The notes: a model not told the origin generated them from the sequence alone. Shown: positions 45,895 to 58,690, counted from the first letter of the stretch. The stretch is 64,000 nucleotides of DNA from Phymorhynchus buccinoides (GCA_017654935.2 CM065682.1:81526910-81590909), one strand, 5' to 3'. Numbers and translations: made by a program.

Positions 45895-46970
45895 GCTTGT
45901 TAGTCTGACGTCCCCAGAGTGGGGCCATCAGACGTGGCGGCTGCAGCAGGAGGTTTTCCAGTCAGGTGCTCCCAGACTCTAGTCGCGAAGCTCTCTGGAG
46001 TTCTGGCCTCAACTGCTGCTGAAGGTAGGATGTTCCACTCCCTGATGGTACGTGGGGAAAAGGAACTCTGTCGGTATTGTGTTCGACATTGGGGGACAAG
46101 GAATTGCAGTGTGTGTCCTCTGCGCTGCCGCTCTGGTTGGGGGACAAGTCTGTTCTTATTGACGCTCAACATGTCATTTTGTATTTTATACAGCATGGTG
46201 AGTCTTGTCACCTGGCGGCGTTGCTGCAGGGAGCTCCAGTCAAGCCTCTGGAGCATTGCTGTGACGCTGGCTGTCCTACGGTATTGATTGAAGACGAATC
46301 TTGCTGCTCTCCGTTGGATCAGCTCCACTCTGTCGATGTTCTTCTGTGTGGAGGGGTCCCACACTGAGCAGGCGTATTCAAGAAGCGGCCTTTACAAAGG
46401 CTATATATGCTTTTGCTCTCAGCTCAGTGGAGGCGATCTTGAGGTTGCGACGGAGAAAGCCGAGCGTCTGACTGGCTTTAGCTGTGACGGCACTCAGATG
46501 GATGTCCCAGCTGCCGTTTGCCTGGAGGGTGACGCCCAGGTACTTTGCAGACTGCACTGTGTCCAGGGTGTGCCCATGAAGTTGGTAGGAGAAATGCGAG
46601 GGCTTTCTACTTCGCGTGACGGGCAAGGTTTGACATTTCCCAGGGTGAAACTGCATGTCCCATTTCTTCTCCCATTCCTCGAGGCGCTGGAGGTCTTGCT
46701 GTAAATGGGCATGGTCTTCCCCTGAGAAGATGAGTCGGTAGACTGCAGTATCATCCGCGAACAGTCTTGCGTTGAATGACAGCTTTTCCGGCAGGTCGTT
46801 GATATAAACCAGAAACAAGCAAGGGCCGAGTACTGAGCCTTGTGGTACCCCCGACTGGACATTTACATAGCCTGATTGGGTGCCCTCCAGCACGACCGCC
46901 TGGCGTCGACCGCAGAGAAAGTCTGCCACCCATCTGTTCACGTCACCTCGTATGAGGTATCATGTGTATC
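45895..46970 (-). pseudogene. LINE RT core and C-terminus (family H)
   Basis: Minus frame 46941-46378: NRWVADFLCGRRQAVVLEG, VQSGVPQGSVLGPCLFLVYI, the catalytic LFADDTAVYR and AKYLGVTLQANGSWD. After a 1-base slip near 46375 the C-terminal frame gives VWDPSTQKNIDRVELIQRRA, ARFVFNQYRRTASVTAML and REWNILPSAAVEARTPESFA, ending at 45902. 5'-truncated near 46967. Non-LTR retrotransposon of CR1/Jockey type by motif order. Confidence 0.85.
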
Positions 46971-47940
46971 ATGTGTACCACAATACTGACACAATTCAAG
47001 CGACTAGGACTGAAAGCATCATCTTCCACGAAGCAAAAGTTTATCATTGATAAATGTCTACCTTTTGATCAACTGGTTGTGCGTTCTCCTCCACTCTACG
47101 TTCGGGTTAGACTCGCCTGTTGACTCTCGTCGTCCCAATGAATGAATTGAATGATGATAAACCCACGTGAACCGGAAATAAACGAACGATAACTCTCCAA
47201 CATTTCTACTCAAACCCTAAACTGAAAACCGATCCTCAGCTGCAAACTTCCCGCAAACATCCTCCGTGTGCCTACATATGGCTCCCCCCCACCTGCGTGC
47301 GCATCTCGACCCTTCCAACGGAAGTGTCGCCATCTTAGTCCTTATTTGTGTGTAAATAAAGTGAAAATGTTATCTAAATGTGTAAAGAAAACATCCAGAT
47401 GTTATAAATACAGTTTAGATAAGTTTCGAATTGGAACAGCCAAATACGCAGCATCGATCTGGCATTTTTCAAAAAAAAGTTACTGACTAAGATGGCGGTC
47501 TCCCATAATATGGCGCTCCTTGTGGCCAGATATGACGACACGTGGGTACCAGCCATTGAGAAGGGAAAAAAAAGTGTAATAATTGTTCTATCTTCTTCTT
47601 CGCTTTTACATCCTCCGTCAGCTTGTTGACGACTATGATGCAGGGGTTTCCAGTATTTTCACAAGTCTTGCACTGTGGGAAAAGAACGGCTGCCCAGATG
47701 ATCAACTCAAGGGGGGGGGGGAGGGAGTAGGTAGTGTAGAGGGTATAAAGAGAGGTCCAGGGGGCCAGATTTCATGTCTGATCGCTTCTCGGCCTTGAAC
47801 ATAATTTTTTGTTTATGCCATGGTTGGTTTGTTCAGCTCGTCGTACATGGCGAAAGCCGATACGCGACGTTAAACTGAACTTCCATCCCAGCGGGGGGGG
47901 GGGGGGGGGGGGGGGGGTCGGTTGGAGCTCAGGGAACAGG
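46971..47940. other. no gene recognised; poly-G at 47711-47720 and 47892-47918
   Basis: Unique-looking sequence with CATCTTAG and AAGATGGCGG words near 47328 and 47489 and G homopolymers. Nothing else seen. Confidence 0.5.
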
Positions 47941-47949
47941 GGCATGGGG

Positions 47950-48125
47950 GGAGGGGGGGAGGGGGGGTGCGATCTGGGTTTTGAAGACCTCCACCGAGGC
48001 TGATGAAATTGCCTCAGGTGGAAGACTGTTCCACGGCTCTTGGGCAGAAAGAGAACTTCCTGTAGTTGGTCTTGGTAGCAGGAAGCAGGTACGCTGGCGT
48101 GTGCGAATGGAACAGGACTCTTTTC
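47950..48125 (-). pseudogene. LINE C-terminal fragment
   Basis: Minus frame text RTRQRTCFLLPRPTTGSSLS, AQEPWNSLPPEAISSASVEV and FKTQIA matches the WN.LP...V...S...FK block at the end of many LINE ORF2 proteins. Short, truncated on both sides. Confidence 0.5.
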
Positions 48126-48196
48126 AATATTCCTCAAGCAAAATGTACTGTTTTGTTAATGCCATTCTTGTCCTATTCATTAACACAAAACAGTAT

Positions 48197-48239
<43 letters not shown>

Positions 48240-48771
48240 TTTCAATGCAAGTGATGTTTCATTTCTTGATGTTATGTTGTCTTGTTTTTAAGTGTATAGT
48301 TTTAGGTGTTTTAAGAGTATTTAAGAATATATGTGTGTGCTTCGATCTGTGTCTGTGGGATTTTATTAATGCACGTGGACTTTCATTTCTTGATTTTCTG
48401 TTTCTTGATATTTTAAAGAGTAGATCCTATGTAAGCGTTGTTTTGTGTTCTCATTTATCATTATATACTAGCAGCAACGCCCCACGGCTGCTCCGCCCTG
48501 CACCCGCTTTGCTTTGCTTCAGTTTTTCCCCGGCACAGGTCTTTAGAATAGCAGTTGCCAGGATAGCACTTCAAAATGCCTCCCACTCACTGTAGTCCAT
48601 GTTTACGGAGCCCTCTTGGCTCTCACTCTAACTATGTTATTGGCCCATTCAAATGTCTTCCACTGCATTCCCCTGTTAATGCTGATCACAAATATATATG
48701 GTTATTATAATTTATAGCTACTGGTTTCATAGAACTCACCACAACTATTAACAAATTCCAGCCCAACCCTT
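48126..48771. other. (TG)n at 48199-48237; no gene
   Basis: AT-rich sequence with one (TG)n. At 48468 TATACTAGCAGCAACGCCCC resembles the edge word at 37666. Confidence 0.5.
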
Positions 48772-49985
48772 CTCACTGTCCTGGATTCCTGGATCTGTAG
48801 TCCCCGGTAATGTAGCGTGCTGCTTGGCGTTGCACTCTCTCCAGCTTCTCACTGTCCTGGATTCCTGGATCTGTAGTCCCCGGTAATGTAGCGTGCTGCT
48901 TGGCGTTGCACTCTCTCCAGCTTCTCACTGTCCTGGATTCCTGAACCTGTGGTCCCCGGTAATGAAGCGTGCTGCTTGGCGTTGCACTCTCTCCACCTTC
49001 TCACTGTCCTGGATTCATGGACCTGTAGTCCCCGGTAATGAAGCGTGCTGCTTGGCGTTGCACTCTCTCCAGCTTCTCATTGTCCTGGATTCCTGGACCT
49101 GTAGTCCCCAGTAATGAAGCGTGCTGCTTGGCGTTGCACTCTCTCCAGCTTCTCACTGTCGTGGATTCCTGGACCTGTGGTCCCTGGTAATGAAGCGTGC
49201 TGCTTGGCGTTGCACTCTCTCCACCTTCTCCATGTCCTGGATTCTGGACTAGTCCCCGGTAATGAAGCATGCTGCTTGGCGTTGCACTCTCTCCAGCTTC
49301 TCAGTGTCATGGATTCCTGGACCTGTAGTCCCCGGTAATGAAGCGTGCTGCTTGGCGTTGCACTCTCTCCACCTTCTCAATGTCCTGGATTCCTGGACCT
49401 GTGGTCCCCGGTAATGAAGCGTGCTGCTTGGCGTTGCACTCTCTCCACCTTCTCCATGTTCTGGATTCCTGGACCTGTAGTCCCCGGTAATGAAGCGTGC
49501 TGCTTGGCGTTGCACTCTCTCCACCTTCTCCATGTCCTGGATTCCTGGACCTGTGTCCCCGGTAATGAAGCGTGCTGCTTGGCGTTGCACTCTCTCCAGC
49601 TTCTCACTGTCCTGGATTCCTGGACCTGTGGTCCCCGGTAATGAAGCGTGCTGCTTGGCGTTGCACTCTCTCCAGCTTCTCACTGTCCTGGATTCCTGGA
49701 CCTGTGGTCCCCGGTAATGAAGCGTGCTGCTTGGCGTTGCACTCTCTCCACCTTCTCACTGTCCTGGATTCCTGGACCTGTGGTCCCCGGTAATGAAGCG
49801 TGCTGCTTGGCGTTGCACTCTCTCCACCTTCTCCATGTCCTGGATTCCTGGACCTGTAGTCCCCGGTAATGAAGTGTGCTGCTTAGCATTGCACTCTCTC
49901 CACCTTCTCACTGTCCTGGATTCCTGGACCTGTAGTGCCCGGTAATGAAGCGTGCTGCTTGGCGTGGCACTCTCTCCAGCTTCTC
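48772..49985 (-). repeat. 76-bp minisatellite grown from a LINE ORF segment, ~16 copies
   Basis: CCGGTAATG recurs every 76 bp (48804, 48880 and onward). On the minus strand each unit encodes ERVQRQAARFITGDYRSRNP plus linker, a conserved LINE block. The parental context is adjacent: 49986-50165 reads SKLEYSATVWDPCQRQDMEK immediately before the same block. 76 is 1 modulo 3, so the peptide appears in all three frames in rotation. Copies differ at few sites (GTAGTCC/GTGGTCC, CCAGC/CCACC). Confidence 0.95.
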
Positions 49986-50165
49986 CATGTCCTGTCTCTG
50001 GCACGGGTCCCACACTGTCGCGCTGTATTCTAGTTTTGATCTGACCAATGCTGTGTACACCAGGCGTCTGCAATTTCTAGGACAGTTCCTGAGGTTCCGG
50101 CGGAGGAAAACTGGGGTCGATCTAGCTTTGCGGTATATGTTGGAGATATGCAGACCTTTGTAATA
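49986..50165 (-). pseudogene. LINE RT thumb region, parent of the 76-bp array
   Basis: Minus frame: LHISNIYRKARSTPVFLRRN, LRNCPRNCRRLVYTALVRSK, LEYSATVWDPCQRQDMEKLE. It truncates into the minisatellite after the VQRQAARFITG block. Nothing remains downstream of the array. Confidence 0.8.
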
Positions 50166-50193
50166 TAGGCCAAGTTTTGACGTTAACGACTTA

Positions 50194-50368
50194 GGCCGGG
50201 TTCACTTTAGACGCGTAAGTTCCGTACGTGGAAGAAAAAAGGATAACAGTTTACGCATATAGGGGAAATTCGGACACGTGCGCAAATCTTTTCCCTTCTT
50301 TGTTTCACTTATTTATGGATTGCGCACGGGTTTCCGCATGGAATATCCGCTTATGTGTGTACACGGCC
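50194..50368. mobile_element. Harbinger-like MITE, 175 bp
   Basis: Ends GGCCGGGTTCACTTTAGACG and, inverted from the right, GGCCGTGTACACACATAAGC. TTA on both sides (50191-50193, 50369-50371) fits the 3-bp TWA/TTA target of PIF/Harbinger. Non-coding. TIR identity is modest. Confidence 0.5.
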
Positions 50369-50371
50369 TTA

Positions 50372-51686
50372 AGGTAGCAGCATCACCTGATTTAATTTTT
50401 AGCCGAAACAACTTTTTTTTTATTCGAGATCCGGAACACACGATGGCCAATCCTGAAGACTCTTTCTGTCAGCTTTTCACATCCTGATTCCAGGAGAATG
50501 TTTGAACTACTTTCATCCAAGTTCATCGCGGCAGCCATGACACCCTTTTTGTTGAAGTTGCCGTCCCCTTTGACATAACTGAAGGCCTTTTTTCTGTTGC
50601 TATGCTAGCTTAAATGTATTTGTTGTAGTTCCAAAATGTCACAGTCTAATAACTAAATGATGTGTTGATTGGTTGTTTTTATTGTCTAAATTTAAACAAG
50701 AACATCTTTCGCTAAGTTGTGTTGATCAACTTGCATCCGGTAAAAATGTATGGATCCAGTTAAAGAAAGTATTGCTCAGCTAAACTGAGATGACAATATT
50801 AATTAAACTGGTAATATCATGTGACTGTGTGATGAGGGAGCACTGTATAGTTCTTTCCTGCTGTTTGTTTATATTTGCTCATGTTTTTTTTGGCAAAGGC
50901 CTATGTCTCTGATTATGTGTCACTATTGGATTGGCTGGCCTATGTTGATCTCATTTAACAAAACAAACGTTTTACCTTGTGTTTTTATCCCTTTTTAATA
51001 CGTGGTAAGATTTAACGTGGTGACAGCCCTGACAGTGCCTTTGTTGTCGACGGGGCTATAATTTCAATCTTAATCTACATCCTGTGCAGATGCCTGCTGT
51101 TCTTAGTGCTCTTGTGTTCAGGAGATGAACCGTGTGAAAATATCTTTCACCTGGCTTTTCTTGAATAAATATGTGGTACTTTATAGTCACAGAGGCATCT
51201 TTGTAACATTCGGGTTGCTCCCACCTGGAACGAGTGTCGCAGCCAGAGGTGCGCCAACCATCTTTTGCAATATATTAAGGTGTGTGTGTGTGTGTGTGTG
51301 TGTCGTGAGAATATGCGTGTGTCTAACGCCTATCCACCATATCTGTGATATCAGATGAATGTGTGTGTGTGTGTGTGTTGTGTGATCATTGTGCTGTTTT
51401 ATTTTACTCAGGGTTGTTTTGACAGACAGATTAATAAAGATCCAACATTTACATATTGGCCAATGTTTTTGCTGTTGTTGTTTGTTTTTGGCAAATGTTA
51501 CGATCAAACCCCTGTTCCATCATGCACATTATGCTCTTTCATTCAGTGCATCATGGTGAAGCTCCGCCCCTTTCATTCATGCCTGGCTGTTCTATTAGCC
51601 AGCCCCCCCCCCCCCTCTGCTAAACATGCTAAACACAGAGTTATGTACTAAAGAGGCTCACGTACCAGACATTCCTTTCTTCGTTC
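50372..51686. other. no gene recognised; (TG)n at 51280-51303 and 51360-51380
   Basis: AT-rich. A ~45 bp stretch at 50441-50485 (ATGGCCAATCCTGAAGACTC) resembles 37390-37432 inside the hAT-like element, suggesting a further remnant. Confidence 0.5.
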
Positions 51687-51690
51687 TTAA

Positions 51691-51921
51691 AGACCCACCA
51701 TATCACGTGTCAAAATCACGGGTTTCACGTGTTTTCCCTCTTATTAGCTCGAAAGAAATCTTGTTTTAACCAAATCTGACTCCCATATAAATGCCCCCAC
51801 ATTTAAACCGAAACATCATTTTAATGAGCAGCCTCAATTTGAAGTTGGGGACATGTATATGTCGGCCACAGCTACCCAGAAAAATAAATAAGGGGCTTAA
51901 TCGTGGTGCGTCAGTGTGTTT
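51691..51921. mobile_element. TTAA-flanked ~231-bp element, copy 2
   Basis: Flanked by TTAA at 51687-51690 and 51922-51925 and inverted relative to the copy at 34871-35096. Shared words include ATCACGTGTCAAAATCACGG, CACGTGTTTTCCCTCTTAT and CGTGGTGCGTCA. Two independent TTAA-bounded copies make the family real. Confidence 0.7.
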
Positions 51922-51925
51922 TTAA

Positions 51926-52369
51926 AGGAGATCATTCATTGATGGAAAGAAGCCAACTGAGGCTTTGTTCCCTTTTATCAAAGAATTATCTTTCTTTACC
52001 GAGTTCAATACTGGAGGAAATGTAGTTCAGCTACAACATCGCATGCTTTTGATTTTCAGCTGCAAGGTATAGTTCTTTCTGTTTCAGTCCTTCATTCGAG
52101 CAAAGCAAAATGTTGTTTCTTAGCCATCTTAGCATAAACAATTTTATGAGAAAATGTTGTTTGAAAGTAGCGGAACTGCACTCCCAGTTGGCGCTTGTGC
52201 ACGAGTCCATTCGAAGCCTTGTAGCTCCATTCTTTGAATCAGATGACATGCGTACAGGAAACAGCGTACAGGAAACAGTGTACAGGGGAAAATGTACAGG
52301 AAACAGCGTACAGGAAACAGTGTACAGGGGGAAAATGTACAGGAAACAGCGTACAGGAAAGACAGGCAG
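51926..52369. other. non-coding; ~50-bp tandem duplication at 52254-52345
   Basis: TACAGGAAACAGCGTACAGG and TGTACAGGGGAAAATG recur two to three times. Remaining sequence not recognised. Confidence 0.6.
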
Positions 52370-52845
52370 GAGCAAATCGGCGGTGGGGTCATGGTTGCGG
52401 TGCACAGTAGCCTGGATAGTTTCCCTGTTCCTGAGCTGGAAGTTGATGACTGCGAGGCGCTGTGGACAAAAGGGCCGACGCACACGCTATGTTTGTGCCT
52501 ACTACAGACCCGACAAAGCTGACGAATCCAGCCTGAGAAAGTTTGAGGTGTCGGTCCGAAGGGCTATGACCCTTAGAAACGCACACCTTCTAACTTCCCG
52601 GGCCTGGATTGGAATACAATATCCCTCAAGCTAAGATGCCCCTGTGCTGCCCTACACTGAAATTTCCTTGACATCATAAACGACAATGGTTTTGAGCAGC
52701 TGGTCAAGAAACCAACGAGGATGGAAAACACTCTGGACCTATTCCTAACAAACTCGCCACAGCTGTTTCCTAGAGTGGAGGTAGAGCCAGGACTTTCAGA
52801 TCACAGTATTCCATACTGCGAAATAAACATCAGTGACAATGACAA
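52370..52845 (+). pseudogene. LINE endonuclease fragment
   Basis: Plus-strand text in shifting frames: GGGVMVAVHSSLDSFPVPEL, DDCEALWTKG, YVCAYYRPDKADESSLRKFE, FEQLVKKPTRMENTLDLFLT and GLSDHSIPYCEINIS. These are the middle and end of an APE-type LINE endonuclease with an internal deletion. It joins directly to the truncated Gypsy element at about 52846. Confidence 0.7.
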
Positions 52846-52856
52846 TTCTACCATCA

Positions 52857-54841
52857 TACACCAGTAGTCCCGACACTATTGACAGTTCCCCTCGAACCTG
52901 GTAGTATGTCTGAAGGCTTGATGGAGCTCGGTTTGGCCAACCATTCAGCACATACCCCATCACTTGCTGCATTTCTGGGTCATGAACGGTGGCTGCCTGT
53001 AGCATCTCCAGCCGCCGTGGTGCGACTGGCCACATGGACTCCAAAGAATTGACGTGAGCGGTTACAGCTTCCACATTCTTCTCGTCGTCATCTGTGTGCG
53101 GCACAGGACTTCTGGACAAAGCGTCCGCTATGACAATTTTCTTTCCAGGCACATGAACCACCTCAGTGTTGAACCGCATCAACCTAATCAACAGTCTTTG
53201 ACAGCGTACTGGGGCCTTATCAATGTCCTTGCTTTTGATAAGAGGGACCAGGGGTTTGTGATCTGTCTGCAACTGGAAACTGTCTAATCCAATCAGGTAC
53301 TTGGAAAACTTTTCACATGCCCAAGTTGACGCGAGACACTCCTTTTCTATTTGAGCATATCTCTTTTCGGCCTCAGTCAATGTTCTGGAAGCATAGGCAA
53401 TGGGAACCAGCATGTCCCCATTCCACTGCATTATTGCAGCACCAAGCCTATAACTGCTGCTGTCTGCACTGACCACAGTCTTTCGTTCAGGTTTGTAGAA
53501 CCCAAGGGCCGAAGCTGATGAAAGTTTCTCCTTGACGGCTTTGAAAGCAGCGTCCTGAACTGCTCCCCATGTCCATGCGGTGTCCTTCTTCAGCAAATCA
53601 GTCATGGGTTTCATGGTGGTAGCCATTCCTGGTACGAACTTACTCAAGTAGTTGAACATGCCACACACAGTTCTCAGTTCTGTCACAGATCTTGGCGGAG
53701 GCATCTCAGACATAGCTCTGACCTTTTCGGGATCTGGGCGCACTCCCTCGGCTGAAATGACATGTCCAAAGAATTTCACCTCCGACTTCTTGAAATGGCA
53801 CTTTTGTTTGTTCAGTTTCAGCCCACTTTCTTCAACTCTTTTGAGAACCGCATCAAGTCTTACGTCATGTTCTTCTTCGGTCTTTCCATACACGATAGTA
53901 TCGTCCATGATAGCTTCACATCCATCCAATCCCTGGAGGGTCTCCTTCATCTTCTCTTGAAAGCATTCGGGGCCAAGGGAAATACCCATGGGAACTCTCC
54001 TGAAAGCGTATCGGCAAAAAGGGGTGATGAAAGTAGTCAGATGTACACTTTCTTCAGCAAGAGGAATCTGGAAAAACCCGGATGAGGCATCTAGAGTTGT
54101 GAAGAACTTTGCACCGGCTAGCTGTGGGGCTGTGTCGTCGAGAGTCGGCAGCATGCAGTTGGGCCTCTTCACACCTTCATTTAGTTTCTTGAAATCTACA
54201 CAAATCCTGACACTGCCATTTGGTTTTATGACTGGCACCATTGGTGCACACCAATCTGTAGCCTCTTTCATGTCTTGGATGATGCCCTCCCTTTTCAAGC
54301 GATCTAGTTCTGCTTTTACTTTCCTCTTCAGGGGAAACGGGACACGTCTTGCTGTGCTCAGGCAGTATGGGTTAACCCCCTGTTTCATCACTATTTTCAC
54401 TGGTTCTGTATTCAAAAGTCCTGTAGCCCCAAACACATCTCTGTGAAGTTCTTCAACTTTCATGACTAGACCCATTTTGTGAGCAGCTCCCCTACTCAAC
54501 AGGTTGTTGTTCAATCGGTTTGCAACGACGACAATGCGACACTTGAAGCTACTTCCATTTACGACAGTCATGGCGTAAAATTCTCCTTTCACACTCAGTC
54601 TTCCTCCAGGCGATGTCAATATGACCTTGGATCTTCTGAGTTTGGGTTTTCTTTTCAACTTCTGAAAAGTCTGTTCACTGAGGATGGACACATCTGCTCC
54701 TGTGTCAATTTTGAATGGCACGAAAGTGTCCTTTATGCGCAGGGTGGTGACCCAAGGCTTGCTTCTGTCATCTATCACAGAATTGATTTGAAACTGTTCA
54801 AATTCATCTTCAAAAAGTTCTTCATCTGAATCTTCTTGGAC
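52857..54841 (-). pseudogene. Gypsy Pol: protease, RT, RNase H; integrase missing
   Basis: About 660 codons in the same frame as Gag but after its TAA. Protease FKIDTGADVSIL; RT with RICVDFKKLNEGVKRPN, FTTLDASSGFFQIPL, the catalytic MDDTIVYGK and NKQKCHFKKSEVKFFGHVIS; RNase H with VVSADSSSYRLGAAIMQW, AQIEKECLASTWACEKF and TDHKPLV; connection VPGKKIVIADALSR. The catalytic motif reads MDDT in place of the usual YxDD. The text ends at LLVYDGRIVI where an integrase zinc-binding domain would begin, then non-element residues. The element cannot integrate by itself. Confidence 0.9.
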
Positions 54842-55651
54842 TTACCGGACGTTCTTGCAGACTCTAGCAAAATGATCCAAGGCTTGGCAGCGTCGACATC
54901 TTTTGTTTCGTGCAGGACAACGCCCTTCTGCATGCTGTAAGCCACATCGCTCACACTGCTCCCTCGGGTGTGACCCAGCACCAAACATTCCTCTTCTAGA
55001 TCTGCCCCGTGAATTTGAAGATGTTGGTTGACTGGGATGAGAAAATCCCGTTCCACCATAACTCCAACTTGAGTTTTTCTTGAAATGTTTCTTTCTTGCT
55101 TCATCAGCTTCTCCTTTCTCTTCTGCACGTTGTTCTTGTAGTTGATTTTTCACCTGCTCATGTTGTCTTGCTATTTCAAGGGCCTTTTCGAGTGTCAGGT
55201 CATGTGTGAGCTGCAATTTTTCTTTCTGTTTCTTGTCCTTCAGCCCCACCACAAATCGATCTCGGACTTGATCCTCTAGATCTCCATATCCACAGTGCGC
55301 TACCAATGCTCTCAAGGAACGATAAAATTCCTCGACTGTTTCGCCTTCTTCTTGCTTCTTCTCCTGGAACTTTGTTCTTTCGTGTATTATGTTGCGTTTG
55401 ATTATGAAGTATGAATCAAACTTTTCAACCACTTTATCAAAGTTCTTTTCTTGTGCTTCCCCCTTAAACTTGAATGTTTGAAATATCTTCTCTGATTCGC
55501 GTCCCATTACATACAGGAGAGTGTCTCTTTGTACTTCACCTGTTTCTTTTGACAGTCCAGATGCATTCCTGTACCTTTTGAATTCTTGGATCCAGGTTGG
55601 CCATTCTTCCGGTTTGAAGGAGTAGTTTTCAGGCGTTTTCAGTCCTTGCAT
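54842..55651 (-). CDS. Gypsy Gag polyprotein with two CCHC-type knuckles
   Basis: 269 codons from MQGLKTPENYSFKPEEWPTW to TAA at 54842-54844. A capsid-like region has the FDKVVEKFDSYF and EEFYRSLRALVAHCGY blocks typical of Ty3/Gypsy Gag. A basic linker and two knuckles follow: CERCGLQHAEGRC, a variant with the His shifted, and CRRCQALDHFARVC. Frame intact. The stop codon is in frame with Pol, and the stop overlaps CGGTAAGTCC, a good splice-donor sequence. The start is the first Met after the primer-binding site. Confidence 0.85.
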   Translation of the reverse strand: MQGLKTPENYSFKPEEWPTWIQEFKRYRNASGLSKETGEVQRDTLLYVMGRESEKIFQTFKFKGEAQEKNFDKVVEKFDSYFIIKRNIIHERTKFQEKKQEEGETVEEFYRSLRALVAHCGYGDLEDQVRDRFVVGLKDKKQKEKLQLTHDLTLEKALEIARQHEQVKNQLQEQRAEEKGEADEARKKHFKKNSSWSYGGTGFSHPSQPTSSNSRGRSRRGMFGAGSHPREQCERCGLQHAEGRCPARNKRCRRCQALDHFARVCKNVR

Positions 55652-55684
55652 TTTGCTGCTGCTTTATTCTGACACTTTATTCAG

Positions 55685-55702
55685 ATCCCACTTCTGACAC
55701 CA
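55685..55702 (-). promoter_or_regulatory. retrotransposon primer-binding site
   Basis: On the minus strand TGGTGTCAGAAGTGGGAT directly follows an LTR-like ...GAGAACA. TGGTGTCAG complements the CCA end of leucine-type tRNAs. The exact tRNA is inferred. Confidence 0.65.
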
Positions 55703-55846
55703 TGTTCTCGTGTCTCGCTCATACAAACAAACACGAGTATCCAGTTCTTCTGTTTAACCAACTTTACTTTCTTAGTAAAAACATGGCAGAATCCCCCAGC
55801 CAGACTGCAACCGTCTTGCGCATGACCACAATGTATCAAAGTTACA
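55703..55846 (-). repeat. candidate 5' LTR of the Gypsy element
   Basis: The minus-strand segment starts TGTAACTTTG and ends GAGAACA next to the primer-binding site, i.e. TG...CA. No second LTR exists in the window, so the outer boundary is unproven and the LTR could extend to about 56090. Confidence 0.4.
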
Positions 55847-56094
55847 AGCGCCAAAATAATATAGTAAAATACTAAACTAAATCATGAATAACATAACAAC
55901 ATACATATAAACTTAAATACTAGAATGATTATAAATATATAATAAAACTTAGAACAAAATATAATTAAAGGAAAATAGGAAAACAATGAATATGTGAACA
56001 GTACCCGTTCAACTAAAATAAAGTCAATAAGGTTATATGCACTGCGCTGTGCTAATTCTAAACAGCCACAACCTATAATTTAAAAGATTACAGT
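55847..56094. other. AT-rich, possibly outer LTR
   Basis: Very AT-rich; no gene. May be part of the LTR or its flank. Confidence 0.4.
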
Positions 56095-56215
56095 GCCGCA
56101 CTAAATATCGATCAAATGCATTCCTCCCAAGGACCATCGGGGAGTGGAATGATCTGCGGCAGGACGACCTCTGCTCCTTCACTGCTGTCAGTGTCACCCC
56201 CAGTGGGTCAGCGGT
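56095..56215 (+). pseudogene. LINE C-terminal fragment
   Basis: Plus frame SNAFLPRTIGEWNDLRQDDL, CSFTAVSVTP resembles the FPRT...WN.LP block ending many LINE ORFs. C-rich low-complexity sequence follows to 56300. Confidence 0.45.
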
Positions 56216-57955
<1,740 letters not shown>

Positions 57956-57959
57956 TTAA

Positions 57960-58197
57960 CCCTTTCACCGCCAACCATATTTCAACCAAACAATTCCATT
58001 AAATTTACCTGGGTAGAGAACAAAATCCATCTGCAGTATTGGGGATTCTTCGGTGATATATATAAAATAAGGTCTGTCCTTACTTCCCAAAACTAAGGCA
58101 ATAGGGTCTTTGGATAATAGACCCCAATTTAATGGCTTTTAGTGACATATGTGTTAAATCACTGTGGTGCTAAAATGCGACTTTGGCGGTGAAAGGG
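57960..58197. mobile_element. piggyBac-type MITE, 238 bp
   Basis: Perfect 15-bp inverted ends CCCTTTCACCGCCAA (57960-57974 and complement at 58183-58197), flanked by TTAA on both sides (57956-57959, 58198-58201). TTAA plus CCC is the piggyBac signature. The TIR differs from the decayed piggyBac at 1-2810, so a different autonomous partner is implied. Non-coding. Confidence 0.9.
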
Positions 58198-58499
58198 TTA
58201 ACGGATTATATGTGCTCGTATTGGCACACGCACACTGACATTGACTAAAACAAAAAGTATCTTACTTTTTAAAAGCACCAAACGTATACCATCACAGTTA
58301 TAGTTGTTTGAGAAAAACAAGTCTTTTCAAGCCTGACGAGAACTCAAATATTTCAAAATAAAAAAATCATTTTAAAATGTCCAAAAACAAAGCATATTAA
58401 TTGTAAGTATGCGTCATAATGAAAATTTGATGAAATGAAAGATAGCTTACAGTTTGTATGACAAAGAACACCCAACGATCAACTACTTTCAGCTTCGTA

Positions 58500-58690
58500 G
58501 TCGATGAGGTTTAACCGAGGCGTGGTTACCGCTACACCTATCTATATTGTTAAAAACTCGGGACTGTACTGGTGTTGCACTGCCTCCGGGTATTATTGTT
58601 CCCACCATCTTTGTATTTACAAATGCCCCATATGTGTAAAACATCATTTTCCGAGAGGACGTAAAACATCATTTTCAACATCAACACCAA
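58500..58690 (+). repeat. unnamed dispersed repeat, copy 2
   Basis: Starts GATGAGGTTTAACCGAGGCG, then GTGGTTACCGCTACACC, GTTGCACTGCCTCCGGG, ATTGTTCCCACCAT, TTTGTATTTACAAATG. Best matched to copy 4 (61590-61770, inverted), sharing the 5' extension. Confidence 0.75.

Larger units (their letters stand above)
52846..55846 (-). mobile_element. Ty3/Gypsy LTR retrotransposon, 3'-truncated
   Basis: Minus order: candidate 5' LTR (55846-55703), primer-binding site (55702-55685), Gag (55651-54842), then protease-RT-RNase H (54841 to about 52857). The element stops at the start of the integrase region with no integrase core and no 3' LTR. The remaining left edge abuts a LINE endonuclease fragment in the opposite orientation. 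Confidence 0.9.

Noticed and set aside
48893..50073. Multiple overlapping ORFs on both strands in the 76-bp array
   Set aside because: Shadows of the minisatellite; the minus peptide is a LINE fragment repeated in rotating frames.
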